Below are positions 17,086 to 26,051 of a stretch of DNA of 64,000 nucleotides, one piece after another. The DNA is from CALDUY01 sp046350255 (GTDB taxonomy: Bacteria > Planctomycetota > Planctomycetia > Gemmatales > Gemmataceae), in contig JAXMAV010000023.1 in the NCBI GenBank assembly GCA_046350255.1, positions 90,825-154,824 on the forward strand. Reading direction: 5' to 3'. The translations under genes and the position numbers were made by a program. Position 1 is the stretch's first letter; each line of letters opens with the position of its first letter. Below the pieces are notes generated by a model. That model worked only from the letters and a program-made list of their open reading frames with translations, searched no databases and had not been told where the DNA came from.

Positions 17086-17999
17086 ACCGCGTGCGCATTG
17101 GAACCCGAAGCAGCCCCCTGGCGCTGTGGCAGGCTCGTCATGTCGCGGAGCACCTGACTCCGCTTGCCGCCCCACTCCCCGTCGAGCTGGTGCTGATCGA
17201 AACGGAGGGCGACCGCATCCGCGATCGCCCGCTCTCGCAGATCGGCGGCGACGGCCTGTTCACCAAGGAGATTCAGAACGCCCTGCTCGATGGTCGGGCC
17301 GACGTCGCCGTCCACAGCCTGAAGGATCTTCCCACCTTCATCGTGCCCGAGCTGGCCCTGGCAGCGGTGCCACCGCGCGCTCCGGTGGGCGATGCCTTTC
17401 TCTCGCGCCGGCACCGCTGCTTCGCCGACCTACCTTTGGCCGCCCGCGTCGGCACCAGTAGCCTGCGCCGCAAGGCCCAGCTGCTCCACCGCCGGCCCGA
17501 CCTTCGAATCGACGTGTTGCGCGGCAACGTGGAAACCCGGCTGCGCAAGCTGGACGACGAGGGGTTCGACGCCATCATCCTGGCCGAGGCTGGCCTGCGC
17601 CGGCTGGGACTCGAGCAGCACATCACGGAAATTCTCGATCGCGAGTGGATGCTGCCGGCGGTGGGGCAGGGGGCCCTGGGGCTGGAGTGCCGCAGCGACG
17701 ATGCAGCCACGCTCGCCCTCCTGCAACCACTGAACGACCCCGCCACTCGCGCCGCGGTGCTGGCCGAACGCGAGTTCCTGCGCAGCCTGGGCGGCGGCTG
17801 CCTGGTCCCCTTCGGCGCCCTGGGCGAGGTGACCGACCAGGGGCTCAACCTGCGCGGTGCCGTCCTGCCCGTGGATGGCACCAGCCGCATCAGCGGCCAG
17901 GTGACTGGCCCCCTCGCCGACGCCGAACCCCTGGGCCGGCAACTCGCCCTGTCCCTGCTCGACCAGGGCGCACGAGACCTGCTGCCCCGCTCCGGGTGA
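17082..17999 (+). CDS. hemC: Porphobilinogen deaminase (hydroxymethylbilane synthase)
   Basis: 305 residues, full length. Condenses four porphobilinogen molecules to hydroxymethylbilane in tetrapyrrole synthesis. Hallmarks are RIGTRSSPLALWQA at the N-terminus, GGDGLFTKEIQNALLDGRADVAVHSLKDLPT (with the catalytic Asp region), GTSSLRRKAQLLHRRPDL, and LGGGCLVPFGA, whose Cys binds the dipyrromethane cofactor. Start overlaps the HIT stop by four bases. No other heme genes are in the window. Confidence 0.96.
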   Translation: MNRVRIGTRSSPLALWQARHVAEHLTPLAAPLPVELVLIETEGDRIRDRPLSQIGGDGLFTKEIQNALLDGRADVAVHSLKDLPTFIVPELALAAVPPRAPVGDAFLSRRHRCFADLPLAARVGTSSLRRKAQLLHRRPDLRIDVLRGNVETRLRKLDDEGFDAIILAEAGLRRLGLEQHITEILDREWMLPAVGQGALGLECRSDDAATLALLQPLNDPATRAAVLAEREFLRSLGGGCLVPFGALGEVTDQGLNLRGAVLPVDGTSRISGQVTGPLADAEPLGRQLALSLLDQGARDLLPRSG

Positions 18000-18060
18000 A
18001 AGTTCTCTCGCGTCGCCACGTTTCTTCCTGAGAAAGCTCCTCGCGATTCAGGAGAACGCC

Positions 18061-18623
18061 ATGCCCGAGGTCTACGTGAGCACCGATGTCGAGGCCGACG
18101 GCCCCATCCCGGGACCGCACTCGATGCTTAGCTTCGCCTCGGCCGCCTACCTGGCCGATAAATCGCTGGTGGGCACCTACTCCGCCAACCTCCACACCCT
18201 CCCGGGCGCCTCGGGCGATCCCCGCACCATGGAGTGGTGGTCGTCGCAACCCGAGGCGTGGGCCGCCTGTCGGTCAGACCTGCGCGACCCGGCGGAGGCG
18301 CTACCCGACTACGTGGCCTGGCTCAAAACCCTGCCTGGCAAGCCGGTCTTTGTCGGCTACCCGGCCGCCTACGACTTCCTGTTCGTCTACTGGTACCTGA
18401 TGCGCTTCGCAGGAGAGAGCCCCTTTTCGCACTCCGCGCTCGACATCAAGACCTTCGCGATGGCCCTCCTGGGGGGCGAGTATCGCGCTTCCACCAAGCG
18501 CAACATGCCGCCCTCTGGTTCGACAAGCTGCCTCACACCCACGTCGCGCTGGACGACGCCCTCGGCCAGGGAGCCCTCTTCTGCAACATGCTGGCCGAAC
18601 GTCGCCGCCTTCTCGGAGGGTGA
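18061..18623 (+). pseudogene. DEDDh-type 3'-5' exonuclease, one frameshift
   Basis: The N-terminal frame encodes VSTDVEADGPIPGPHSMLSF (exonuclease motif I with D-x-E) and a middle part with GYPAAYDFLFVYWYL (motif II region) to STKRNMP at about 18510. The continuation ALWFDKLPHTHVALDDALGQG, with the motif III H-x-A-x-x-D-A, lies in the next frame and stops at 18621-18623. The change equals loss of one base at about 18507-18512, where ccggcc may have become ccgcc. Restored length is about 187 residues, near normal for small DEDDh exonucleases. A CAGGAG Shine-Dalgarno precedes the ATG. Either an assembly error or a recent mutation. Confidence 0.8.
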
Positions 18624-18627
18624 TCTG

Positions 18628-18996
18628 TTGGACGAGCCGTTCCTGCTCTTGCGGGAGCGGGACGCCTGGGTGGTCGCCTTCGCCCCCGGGCTGTTCGAGA
18701 CCATGCCCGAACTGCCCCGGCCCGACGAACTTCCCGGACCCGACCCTGCCGAGCTTCGGCGCGACCTGCTGAGGCAAACCGTCGACGCCCCGGCCGTCCT
18801 GCTCGACTGCCGGAGCGCCGGTACGATCAACAAGCATACACTCAGTTTGCTGTTACTCACCCTCCGCGACCTGGCCGCCCGCGCGACACCGGCCGCCATC
18901 TGTGGCGATGTCGCCCTGGCCCGGGTGCTGGCCCTGTGCCGCGTGCCCGCCTGCTACCCCGACCTCGACGCCGCCCGGCGCGCCATTACTGGCTGA
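18628..18996 (+). CDS. STAS-domain-like protein
   Basis: 122 residues starting at TTG 18628, five bases after the exonuclease stop and seven bases downstream of GGAGGG. The middle part (APAVLLDCRSAGTINKHTLSLLLLTLRDLAARA, then ICGDVALARVLALCRV) has the strand-helix pattern of STAS/anti-anti-sigma domains, with the loop where a phosphorylatable Ser/Thr usually sits containing GTINKHT. It appears fused to the exonuclease only because of the upstream frameshift. Function may be regulatory; its partner is not evident, although an ECF/anti-sigma pair lies convergent and close by. Confidence 0.6.
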   Translation: MDEPFLLLRERDAWVVAFAPGLFETMPELPRPDELPGPDPAELRRDLLRQTVDAPAVLLDCRSAGTINKHTLSLLLLTLRDLAARATPAAICGDVALARVLALCRVPACYPDLDAARRAITG

Positions 18997-19017
18997 CGCC
19001 GGGCGGTGGGAGAATCC

Positions 19018-22000
19018 TTACTTCGCCGCGATTTCCACCGTCAGCGGGTCGATCCAGTGGCGGTGATCGGCGTTGTAGTACAGGTAGGCCCGACTCGCCG
19101 GCCCGCGATACTGTCCCGGGACGCGAGCGATCAGATCGATCCCCACGTCGATCACCTCGTCCTTGCCCAGGTCGCGCCAGTAGAGGATCAGATCGCGGCC
19201 CTGGATCTCGAAGGCACCCAGAGTCGGGCGCTTGCCCCCCTCCGGTAACTTGCACAGCTCCTTGAGCTGCTTGAGATCCTCCGGGACGATCAGCCCCGCA
19301 GGCAGACCTACCACGGCGACGGCCATGCCCTGCGGCGCGCCCGACACATTCTCCACCCGAACGCGGAGCCGGGTCGGGTCGCCTTCGGATAGCTTCGTCT
19401 GGGCCAGGTTGGCAGTCAGCTTGACCTTCAGCTCCTTCGCACTGACCGGAGTGGCCGTTCGGCAGGTCCAGGCCAGGGTATGGGGGAAGATGTTCTTGGC
19501 CCCGGTGATGGCCACCCGCACCTGGTTGTCACCCGGCTGCAGGAGCTTCTCGGGGTCGGGCACTGGCAGCACCAGTGTACCTTCGGCCCCGGCGGGGAAG
19601 CGCAGCTCGCCCACCTTCTTGTCGCCGACGAAGAGCGTCAGTTCGCCCCCCTCGACGGTGCGCTGATTGGCACGAGTCCAGGCGATCAGCGCCTTCAGCG
19701 CCAGGATGGTGGACTGCGTCGAGCCGAAGGTGCCCGACTCGCCCCGCTGCTGACCGATCCAGCGGACGGCCAGGCGCACCTGCTTGTCGAAGGTGAACGC
19801 GTCGTTCTTCAGCCACGCCAGCAGAGCCAGGGCGCTGGTCTCGATGGCCAGGTCGCGGCCACCCGAGCCGGTGATGCTGGTCTTCGCCCCCGCCAGCTGG
19901 CCATCCGGCTGCTGACGTTCGGCGATCTTCTTTAGAAGAGCGCTCGCCTCGGCGGCTCGGCCTCGGTTGCCGAGACCCAGCGCCACCAGCGACAGGAAGT
20001 ACGGGTCGTCCGACTTCTGCGCCTGACTGGCCAGGGCGTCGAGTTCGAGTTTCACGTCCTCGCTGCCGCTCTCGGTGAGCGCCCAGACGATGTAGGCGTT
20101 GGTGATCGCATCGGGCGCCCGGCCGAAGGTGTCCAGAGCTCGGTCATTGCGGCGGAAGCCTCCCTTACCGTCCCGCTGGCCCAGCAGGTAGGTGCTGGTG
20201 CGAGTGAGCATGGCGGTATCCACCTCGTGGACCCGGGCCATGTCGCGGAATTGCAGCAGGCCATACGCCGTCAGCGCCTCGTGCGGCGGTGCGGTGCCGC
20301 CGAACCACTCGTAGCCGCGCCGACTCTTCGCGGCGGTATCCTGGCACTCGAAGGAGACCAGCTTCTGGTAGCCGCGGTCGAGCAGCTCCCGGGTGCGTTT
20401 CTCGACCTCGGGGTTGGCCTTGTTGGTGCTGCGCAGGTAGTCGAGCACCAGCACGTTGGGATAGTTCGAGGTGGAGGTCTGCTCGAAGCAGCCGTTCGGC
20501 TCGCGCAGCAGCCCTTCCAGCCCCTTCTGCAGGTCGGCCAGGGTCGAGGGGTAGACCTCGACGCGCACCCCCAGGGTACCAGGCAGCCAGCGCGGCAGGG
20601 TGAACCGGTGGGTGGCACTCTTCTCGAGCAGATCACTGGACGAACCCGACACGGGGAAGCCATCCGGCACCACGCGCACCGTTTCTCGTATGGCATCGAC
20701 GCCGAAGGGCGCCGTGCGTCCCTCGAAGACCACCGTCGCGGTGCCCTGCTGCAGGGTCGGCTTCAGGCCGAAGATGCGTCGCGCCCGGCCCTCGCCGGCC
20801 ACTTCGAGCCGCTCGGCGGCCTGCCCCGAAACCAGGTCGAACCCCTTGTGCTCGGCCAGGCGCAGATCCACCTGGCGAGCATCCGGCGTGTTGTTGCTCA
20901 GCGCCAGGGCCACGTCTACGCGATCGCTCGCGGTCACCTCGACCGGCACCTTGGGCGCCAGGGTGAACGGCAGACGCGATTCGATCAGCCGCGTGGCCGA
21001 ACCTAGCCGACCATCCAGTGTATGAGCCTGGACGGCCACCTGGAACGAGGTCACCGAATCGCACAGGTCGAACGAGACCGAGCCTTGCCCATCGGGCAGC
21101 AGCAGCACCGGATGCCAGTACAGCGTCTCGGTGAAGTCCGAGCGCAACCCCGGCTCGGTTTGCGTCGAACGGACGTGGGCATACTCGCGGAAGATCAGCG
21201 GTTCGAGCATGTCCGCATCCTTCGCCATGCGCTTGGCGAACGCTCCTCGCCCGTCCGCAGCGAGTAGTCGCGGAGCCGCATCCTTCCGAAGTTCCTCCAG
21301 GTCGCGCATTTGTTTGCGCTCGTCGCGTAGCAGGGCCCGTCTCATCCTCAGGGCCTGGCCACCCTTGGCCCTGTCTTCACCCAGGACCTGGATTCCATTC
21401 ACATCGCGTGGGTCTTCTCCCAGTCGCCGTGCGAAGCGATCCACGTCCTTGGGGTTACCCGCCCTTCGTGCCATTCCCTCCAGTGCCATCCCCGGAGGCC
21501 CCCCTCCTGGAGCCCCCAGCGGTCCCATCGCCGCGGCCATCGGGGCTGGAGGTGCGGGCATGGGGCCACCGACCCCTCCACCACCGCCCAGGTTGCCCAG
21601 GCCGAACTGCATGCCGGGCTTGCCTTCGCCTCCTGCCAGCCCACCATCGGCATCATTCCACCGCGGAGCCAGTTCATCAACCATCGCAGCGGGAGCCACC
21701 TTGGCCAGATCTACCTGGGCCGTCTCCCTGGCTGTCGGCCTGGCTGTGGGAAGGTTCCACGACCCGATCATCAGCAGCGCCGCCAGGCTAGCCAGCCCCA
21801 GACAGGTCCCAGCCGCAGGCATGCGACGGGCCAGGACCGCCAGCAGAGCGACAAGACCAAACACCAGGGCCAACCCGGTTAGAATCGGAGAGCCGACCTC
21901 GCGCAGGCGAGCCAGCCGTTGCTCCACCTGGCTCAGCTGAGTCAGGGCCGCCCGGTATCCCTCGTCCTGCCCCGCCGCGGCCAGCTCCTCAGCCGCCTCG

Positions 22001-24795
22001 GCATGTTGCTCCTGCAACTGCTCCACCTTCTCGGCGTATTCCTCCTGCACCTGCGTCATCTTTTCCTGGTCGAAGTCGGTCGATTGCGGCGCCGACTGGC
22101 CCGCAAGCACCAGCAGCCGTTCGCCGTCTTCTTCGCGCCGTTGCTTCTCCACCTCGGTGAGCCGATCCGCTTCCCTCCGCAGACGCTCGCGGAAGTCGGT
22201 CGGGTTCTGCTCCGCGAAGCGGCGCCAGCCCTGGGTGCCCAGGAGTAAATCGAGCGCTACCGCCGCCTTCGGCTGCATGCTCACCAGGAAGTCGGCATAC
22301 TCCAGCTCGTCTGCTCGCCGCACCTCGGTGGTCAGAAGAAAATGCGTTGGCTGCGTCCGGTACGTCTTCTCGTCGGCCATCGTCAGCACACTTTGATCAA
22401 CTACCGCCACCATGGCCAGGGCCGCCGTGGGCTTCTCGGCCTCATTGGTGGTGACGATGCGAAGATTCGCCTTCTGCCCCGGGACATAGGTGCGCCGATC
22501 CGGAGCGATGGAGATGTCGAGCCGCTCGCGCGGATGCCGATAGACCAGGCGCTCGGCCACCGGGCGCGGCTGCTGGTTGAACTGTCCTGGGCCGGCCAGC
22601 TCGAAGACCGTGATCCGGCACACGCCGCCCACACCACTCGCCGGCCGCAGCACCGCCTCGGTCGAACCTGGCCGGAGTTCCACCGTGTCGAGCAGCACAC
22701 CCCGACAATAGGCGCCAATCAACAGGTGGCGTGGCCGGCTGCTGTGCACCTGCACCTTGAGCGGATCTCCAGGCTGAAACACTCCGCCCGGCACACTGAG
22801 CACCACGCCATCTGCCTTCACCACCGGCAACGCCTTGCGGTCGGCGATGCCCGTGGGAGAGTCCACGCGCACCTCGTACTTCTTGCCAGCCTTCGGTGTG
22901 AAGCCGAACACACCCTGACCCTGGTTCGCGCCAGGCCGTGCGTCGTCGTGCAGCGTTTCGAGCGTCACGTCCATCGGCTGCCCATCCTCGAGCAGCACCC
23001 CACGCATCTGGGCTGGCTTGCCCAGGGGCGAACGCGCCTGGAAGTAGACCCGGTTCTGCAAACCCGCCACCAGGTCGCCCCCCTCGGGGAAGAACTCGAC
23101 CTCCAGCTTCTTCAACACCAGCGGAATGGTGCGGGTGATGGTTTCGACAGCGCCGCCATCGTCGAACTTGACCGACAGGCTGGCCTGGCCACGTTCGATG
23201 GCCGTGGGCAGACGGAAGCGTGTTAACACGGTGCCGGTGTCGTCGGTCTTCGCCGGGAACGATGCCCCCGATTCCTTGCCCTGGGCGTCATACAGGCGAT
23301 CATCGATGGCCACGGTGATCTCGACCGGTCGGTCGCGGACAGGACCGCCATCGGCGCGAAGGGCGGACACCCGGGCCTGCACCTCGTCGCCGGGACCGTA
23401 CGTCGATCGATTGAAGTCGAGCTTCTTGTCCAGCCGCGGCTTCTGGTAGCGATTGACCAGGAACTTGCGGGTGACTGGCGGGAAGCGACCTGCCTCCTCA
23501 GTAACCGTCAGCGTGTACTCCCCGCCGGGTAGTTCGGCTTCCAGCGCGATCTCTCCAGTGCCGATCCCGCGCACCGGCTTGCCGTCCGGCCCGACCACCA
23601 CCTGCTGCCCCTGGGCCTTTTCCTGCGCCAGCAAGCTGGCTCCGTGGGCCACCTGCCGCACCATCCCCGTCGGGTTGGTCAGCGTGAACAGCAGACGAAA
23701 ATCCTCCGGCGGAGGCGCCAGGGTGGCTCGATCGATGGTGAGCGAGCGAAAGCGCACCGTCTCGCCCGGCTGATAGATCGGTTTGTCGGTGGTCAGATGC
23801 GTCAGAAACACCGGGGCACGCAACTGCACCTGCCCGGTTAGCCGGACCTGCTCCCTCTCGAGCTTGCTCTCCGCCTTGCTCTTGCTGTGCTTCTCGGCAT
23901 CGCGCAGCGCCCCCTTGGCCAACGGCTTCCGCGAGGCCACCAGCATGCCGAGTTCTTGCCCCGGCTGCAGTCGTAACGTCGGTGGAATGCGCACCTTGTA
24001 GGTGCCTTCTTCCACCCGCGTGACGGTCAGGTCCGAGCCATCCGGGCTGCCATTCATTGACGTGCCATCGGACTTCTTGTCGTTGGGGCTGCTCAGCGTC
24101 TTGCTATCGGGCCCGCTCTGGGCCATGGCCATCGGAGTGGTGGGCCGAGGAGGGAGCCGTGCCGGCGCCAGCCGGGCCACGATGTCAGCATCCGCAGGCT
24201 TCCCATTGAGATCGACTGCGCGGACCAGGTAATCCGCCGGAGCCCCCGGCTGGACGTTTCGCGGCCCAGTCACCACCAGACGCAGCTCCCGGGCCTTGAT
24301 TTCTTTCTCGATAGTGCTGATCTGGTCGTTGCGCTCGACGGCCGCCTGGCGAAGCTGATTGTTCGAAGCTTCCACCCGGGCTCGCGCGTCGGCGACCAGC
24401 TTGTCGTGCTGGGCAATGACCGCCTGGGCGTCGCGGTATTGCTGCACAGTGCGGTAGGTGGGTAGGGCCAACCCAGTCAGCAGGGCGACGAGCAGGCTGG
24501 CCGCCAGAGCCAGGGGGAACCAGGTCCGTTGTGGGGCAAATGGCACCTGCCCAGGTAATACCGTGACTGGCAGCGACGCCGACGCCGTTTCCAGCGGAGC
24601 GACGAAGGTGGCCTCCGGGAACTGCAGCCGCGCTGCCCGGGCCAGCATCTGTTTCTGCGCCTCGGCACGCTCCAGCGCCTGCGAGCACGCCGCGCAGCCG
24701 CTCAGGTGATCCTGCAGCGCCTGCTGCTCCGCCTCGTCGAGCAGATCGTAGAGGTGATCGAGCAGCCAGTCCTGATAGTCGGGGCAGCCTCGCAT
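19018..24795 (-). CDS. Giant membrane anti-sigma/alpha-2-macroglobulin fusion protein
   Basis: 1925 residues. The N-terminus has a zf-HC2 anti-sigma zinc finger (C4, H30-x3-C34-x2-C37), then a membrane helix (about 92-113) and a short coiled coil. Macroglobulin domains follow (TDKPIYQPGETVRFRSL typical of MG2). A second hydrophobic hairpin of two helices lies near residues 967-1018, then a Gly/Pro/Met-rich segment that may be a bait region, and the A2M domain. The thioester motif GCFEQ is intact (Cys about 1436, bases 20479-20493), and the thioester-domain helices and receptor-binding-like end follow. Bacterial alpha-2-macroglobulins trap proteases in the periplasm. Fourteen bases downstream of an ECF sigma gene. 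Start ATG 24795 has GGAG seven bases upstream; GTG 24807 is an alternative. Confidence 0.88.
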   Translation of the reverse strand: MRGCPDYQDWLLDHLYDLLDEAEQQALQDHLSGCAACSQALERAEAQKQMLARAARLQFPEATFVAPLETASASLPVTVLPGQVPFAPQRTWFPLALAASLLVALLTGLALPTYRTVQQYRDAQAVIAQHDKLVADARARVEASNNQLRQAAVERNDQISTIEKEIKARELRLVVTGPRNVQPGAPADYLVRAVDLNGKPADADIVARLAPARLPPRPTTPMAMAQSGPDSKTLSSPNDKKSDGTSMNGSPDGSDLTVTRVEEGTYKVRIPPTLRLQPGQELGMLVASRKPLAKGALRDAEKHSKSKAESKLEREQVRLTGQVQLRAPVFLTHLTTDKPIYQPGETVRFRSLTIDRATLAPPPEDFRLLFTLTNPTGMVRQVAHGASLLAQEKAQGQQVVVGPDGKPVRGIGTGEIALEAELPGGEYTLTVTEEAGRFPPVTRKFLVNRYQKPRLDKKLDFNRSTYGPGDEVQARVSALRADGGPVRDRPVEITVAIDDRLYDAQGKESGASFPAKTDDTGTVLTRFRLPTAIERGQASLSVKFDDGGAVETITRTIPLVLKKLEVEFFPEGGDLVAGLQNRVYFQARSPLGKPAQMRGVLLEDGQPMDVTLETLHDDARPGANQGQGVFGFTPKAGKKYEVRVDSPTGIADRKALPVVKADGVVLSVPGGVFQPGDPLKVQVHSSRPRHLLIGAYCRGVLLDTVELRPGSTEAVLRPASGVGGVCRITVFELAGPGQFNQQPRPVAERLVYRHPRERLDISIAPDRRTYVPGQKANLRIVTTNEAEKPTAALAMVAVVDQSVLTMADEKTYRTQPTHFLLTTEVRRADELEYADFLVSMQPKAAVALDLLLGTQGWRRFAEQNPTDFRERLRREADRLTEVEKQRREEDGERLLVLAGQSAPQSTDFDQEKMTQVQEEYAEKVEQLQEQHAEAAEELAAAGQDEGYRAALTQLSQVEQRLARLREVGSPILTGLALVFGLVALLAVLARRMPAAGTCLGLASLAALLMIGSWNLPTARPTARETAQVDLAKVAPAAMVDELAPRWNDADGGLAGGEGKPGMQFGLGNLGGGGGVGGPMPAPPAPMAAAMGPLGAPGGGPPGMALEGMARRAGNPKDVDRFARRLGEDPRDVNGIQVLGEDRAKGGQALRMRRALLRDERKQMRDLEELRKDAAPRLLAADGRGAFAKRMAKDADMLEPLIFREYAHVRSTQTEPGLRSDFTETLYWHPVLLLPDGQGSVSFDLCDSVTSFQVAVQAHTLDGRLGSATRLIESRLPFTLAPKVPVEVTASDRVDVALALSNNTPDARQVDLRLAEHKGFDLVSGQAAERLEVAGEGRARRIFGLKPTLQQGTATVVFEGRTAPFGVDAIRETVRVVPDGFPVSGSSSDLLEKSATHRFTLPRWLPGTLGVRVEVYPSTLADLQKGLEGLLREPNGCFEQTSTSNYPNVLVLDYLRSTNKANPEVEKRTRELLDRGYQKLVSFECQDTAAKSRRGYEWFGGTAPPHEALTAYGLLQFRDMARVHEVDTAMLTRTSTYLLGQRDGKGGFRRNDRALDTFGRAPDAITNAYIVWALTESGSEDVKLELDALASQAQKSDDPYFLSLVALGLGNRGRAAEASALLKKIAERQQPDGQLAGAKTSITGSGGRDLAIETSALALLAWLKNDAFTFDKQVRLAVRWIGQQRGESGTFGSTQSTILALKALIAWTRANQRTVEGGELTLFVGDKKVGELRFPAGAEGTLVLPVPDPEKLLQPGDNQVRVAITGAKNIFPHTLAWTCRTATPVSAKELKVKLTANLAQTKLSEGDPTRLRVRVENVSGAPQGMAVAVVGLPAGLIVPEDLKQLKELCKLPEGGKRPTLGAFEIQGRDLILYWRDLGKDEVIDVGIDLIARVPGQYRGPASRAYLYYNADHRHWIDPLTVEIAAK

Positions 24796-24809
24796 GGTCG
24801 TCTCCACTC

Positions 24810-25433
24810 TCAGCAGGCCAGCACCTTGCGGAGCTTGGCCAGGGCACTGCGCATTTGCGTCTTGACGGTTCCGATTGGGCGGTTGGATAGCTCGGCAATC
24901 TGTTCGTAGGTCAGCTCGCCGTTCTGGCGCAGCAAGAAGACTTCCTGTTCTTCCGGGCGCAGGTGCAATAGCGCCTCGCGCAACTGGTCCAGCGACTCGC
25001 GGTCCTCGAGTTCGCGGGTGGGGGGCGTCTCATCGAGTTGCGGCATGATCTCGGCTCCCAGTAGCGGCTTCACGCGCCGACGCCAGGCGCTGCGCTGCAA
25101 ATCCTTCGCAGCATTCAACCCGACGCGGAAGATCCAGGCACGCAGGTTCTGCACCGTGGGCAGTTCCGCCTGCGCGCGCCAGCAGCGAAGGAACACTTCC
25201 TGCGCCATGTCCAGGGCATCCTCGCGGTTGCCCAGCATGAACCACAGGGTGCTGACCAGCTCGTCGCGCGCCTCGTTGAAGGTGCGCAGCAGCTGATCGC
25301 CCCACGAAGTCGGGTCCGGCAAGGTGCCCCCGGTCATCCCGAGAGGCACGGGGTTCGGGTCGGCAGGCACGGCGGGATCGGCCTCGGCTTCCGGGGTCGG
25401 TTGGGCATACACGCTGGTGGCAGGTCTGCTCAT
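24810..25433 (-). CDS. ECF-family RNA polymerase sigma factor
   Basis: 207 residues. Sigma-2 region around ELVSTLWFMLGNREDALDMAQEVFLRCWRA (about 59-88), with INFR-like RAWIFRVGLNAAKD, and sigma-4 region around LRPEEQEVFLLRQNGELTYEQIAELSNRPIGTVKTQMRSAL (about 157-197), a helix-turn-helix for the -35 element. The N-terminal 45 residues are Pro/Ala-rich and unusual. It directs RNA polymerase to specific promoters and is presumably held inactive by the zinc-finger domain of the downstream macroglobulin protein. No autoregulated ECF-type promoter was obvious upstream. Confidence 0.93.
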   Translation of the reverse strand: MSRPATSVYAQPTPEAEADPAVPADPNPVPLGMTGGTLPDPTSWGDQLLRTFNEARDELVSTLWFMLGNREDALDMAQEVFLRCWRAQAELPTVQNLRAWIFRVGLNAAKDLQRSAWRRRVKPLLGAEIMPQLDETPPTRELEDRESLDQLREALLHLRPEEQEVFLLRQNGELTYEQIAELSNRPIGTVKTQMRSALAKLRKVLAC

Positions 25434-25558
25434 ACCGTCATCCTTCTCGACGAGTGACTGCGAGCGGCGGATTGCTGCCGGCCGAAGAATTTGATGGGAT
25501 TTCGGACCGCTTCAGCCTAGCGGCCCCGCGCGCCGGGAGCAAGTCGCAGCTGCTCGGG

Positions 25559-25588
25559 TGTAAATCCAGCCCTCCTGTCGCGTATACT
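25559..25588 (+). promoter_or_regulatory. Candidate promoter for the 121-residue gene
   Basis: A TATACT hexamer (25583-25588) matches the -10 consensus in five of six positions; TGTAAA 18 bases upstream is a weak -35. It lies about 50 bases before the ATG. Confidence 0.35.
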
Positions 25589-25636
25589 GGGATAGATGGT
25601 TGACCGGACGTCCGACCTACGAGGAGGCAGCCCCCC

Positions 25637-26002
25637 ATGAAGCCCGATAGCATGCTCATCGAGCCGGCCCACATTGTCACCGCCCGGCAGCAGGTGGGCG
25701 AGCGGGGCAACCCCGAATCGCTGGAAGACCTGGCCACCCGCGAGCCCGCCCTCGCCGCCTACATCAGCGAAAGCATGGCCTCCCTCGCCGGCAAGCTCGC
25801 TCTCTCCGGTGCACCCACCACCGTCGTCCAGGGACTCTACAACGAGGCGCTTGCCGTCCTGCTCTCCAGCGTCGAGGCTCAGCGCCAGGGCCACTACGAC
25901 CTGTGGAAGGGCACCATCGTCGGCACCCGGCTCGAAGCGCTCACGCTGCCCACCAAGAAGCCTCGCAAGCCGCGCCGCCGCAAGGACAGCTCCGAGGGCT
26001 AA
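25637..26002 (+). CDS. Hypothetical small protein with basic C-terminus
   Basis: 121 residues, starting MKPDSMLIEPAHIVTARQQ after a GAGGAGG Shine-Dalgarno. The body is predicted helical (LEDLATREPALAAYISESMASLAGKLAL), and the C-terminus is strongly basic (KKPRKPRRRKDSS), which suggests binding to nucleic acid or another polyanion. No signal peptide or membrane segment. I do not recognise a family. Codon use matches the neighbours and the frame is clearly coding. 49 bases upstream of larC in the same direction, so co-transcription is possible. Confidence 0.7.
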   Translation: MKPDSMLIEPAHIVTARQQVGERGNPESLEDLATREPALAAYISESMASLAGKLALSGAPTTVVQGLYNEALAVLLSSVEAQRQGHYDLWKGTIVGTRLEALTLPTKKPRKPRRRKDSSEG

Positions 26003-26051
26003 CCCCACCGGGCCCGGCTCTTCCTAGAATGCCCGACAAGGAGGGCCATCC

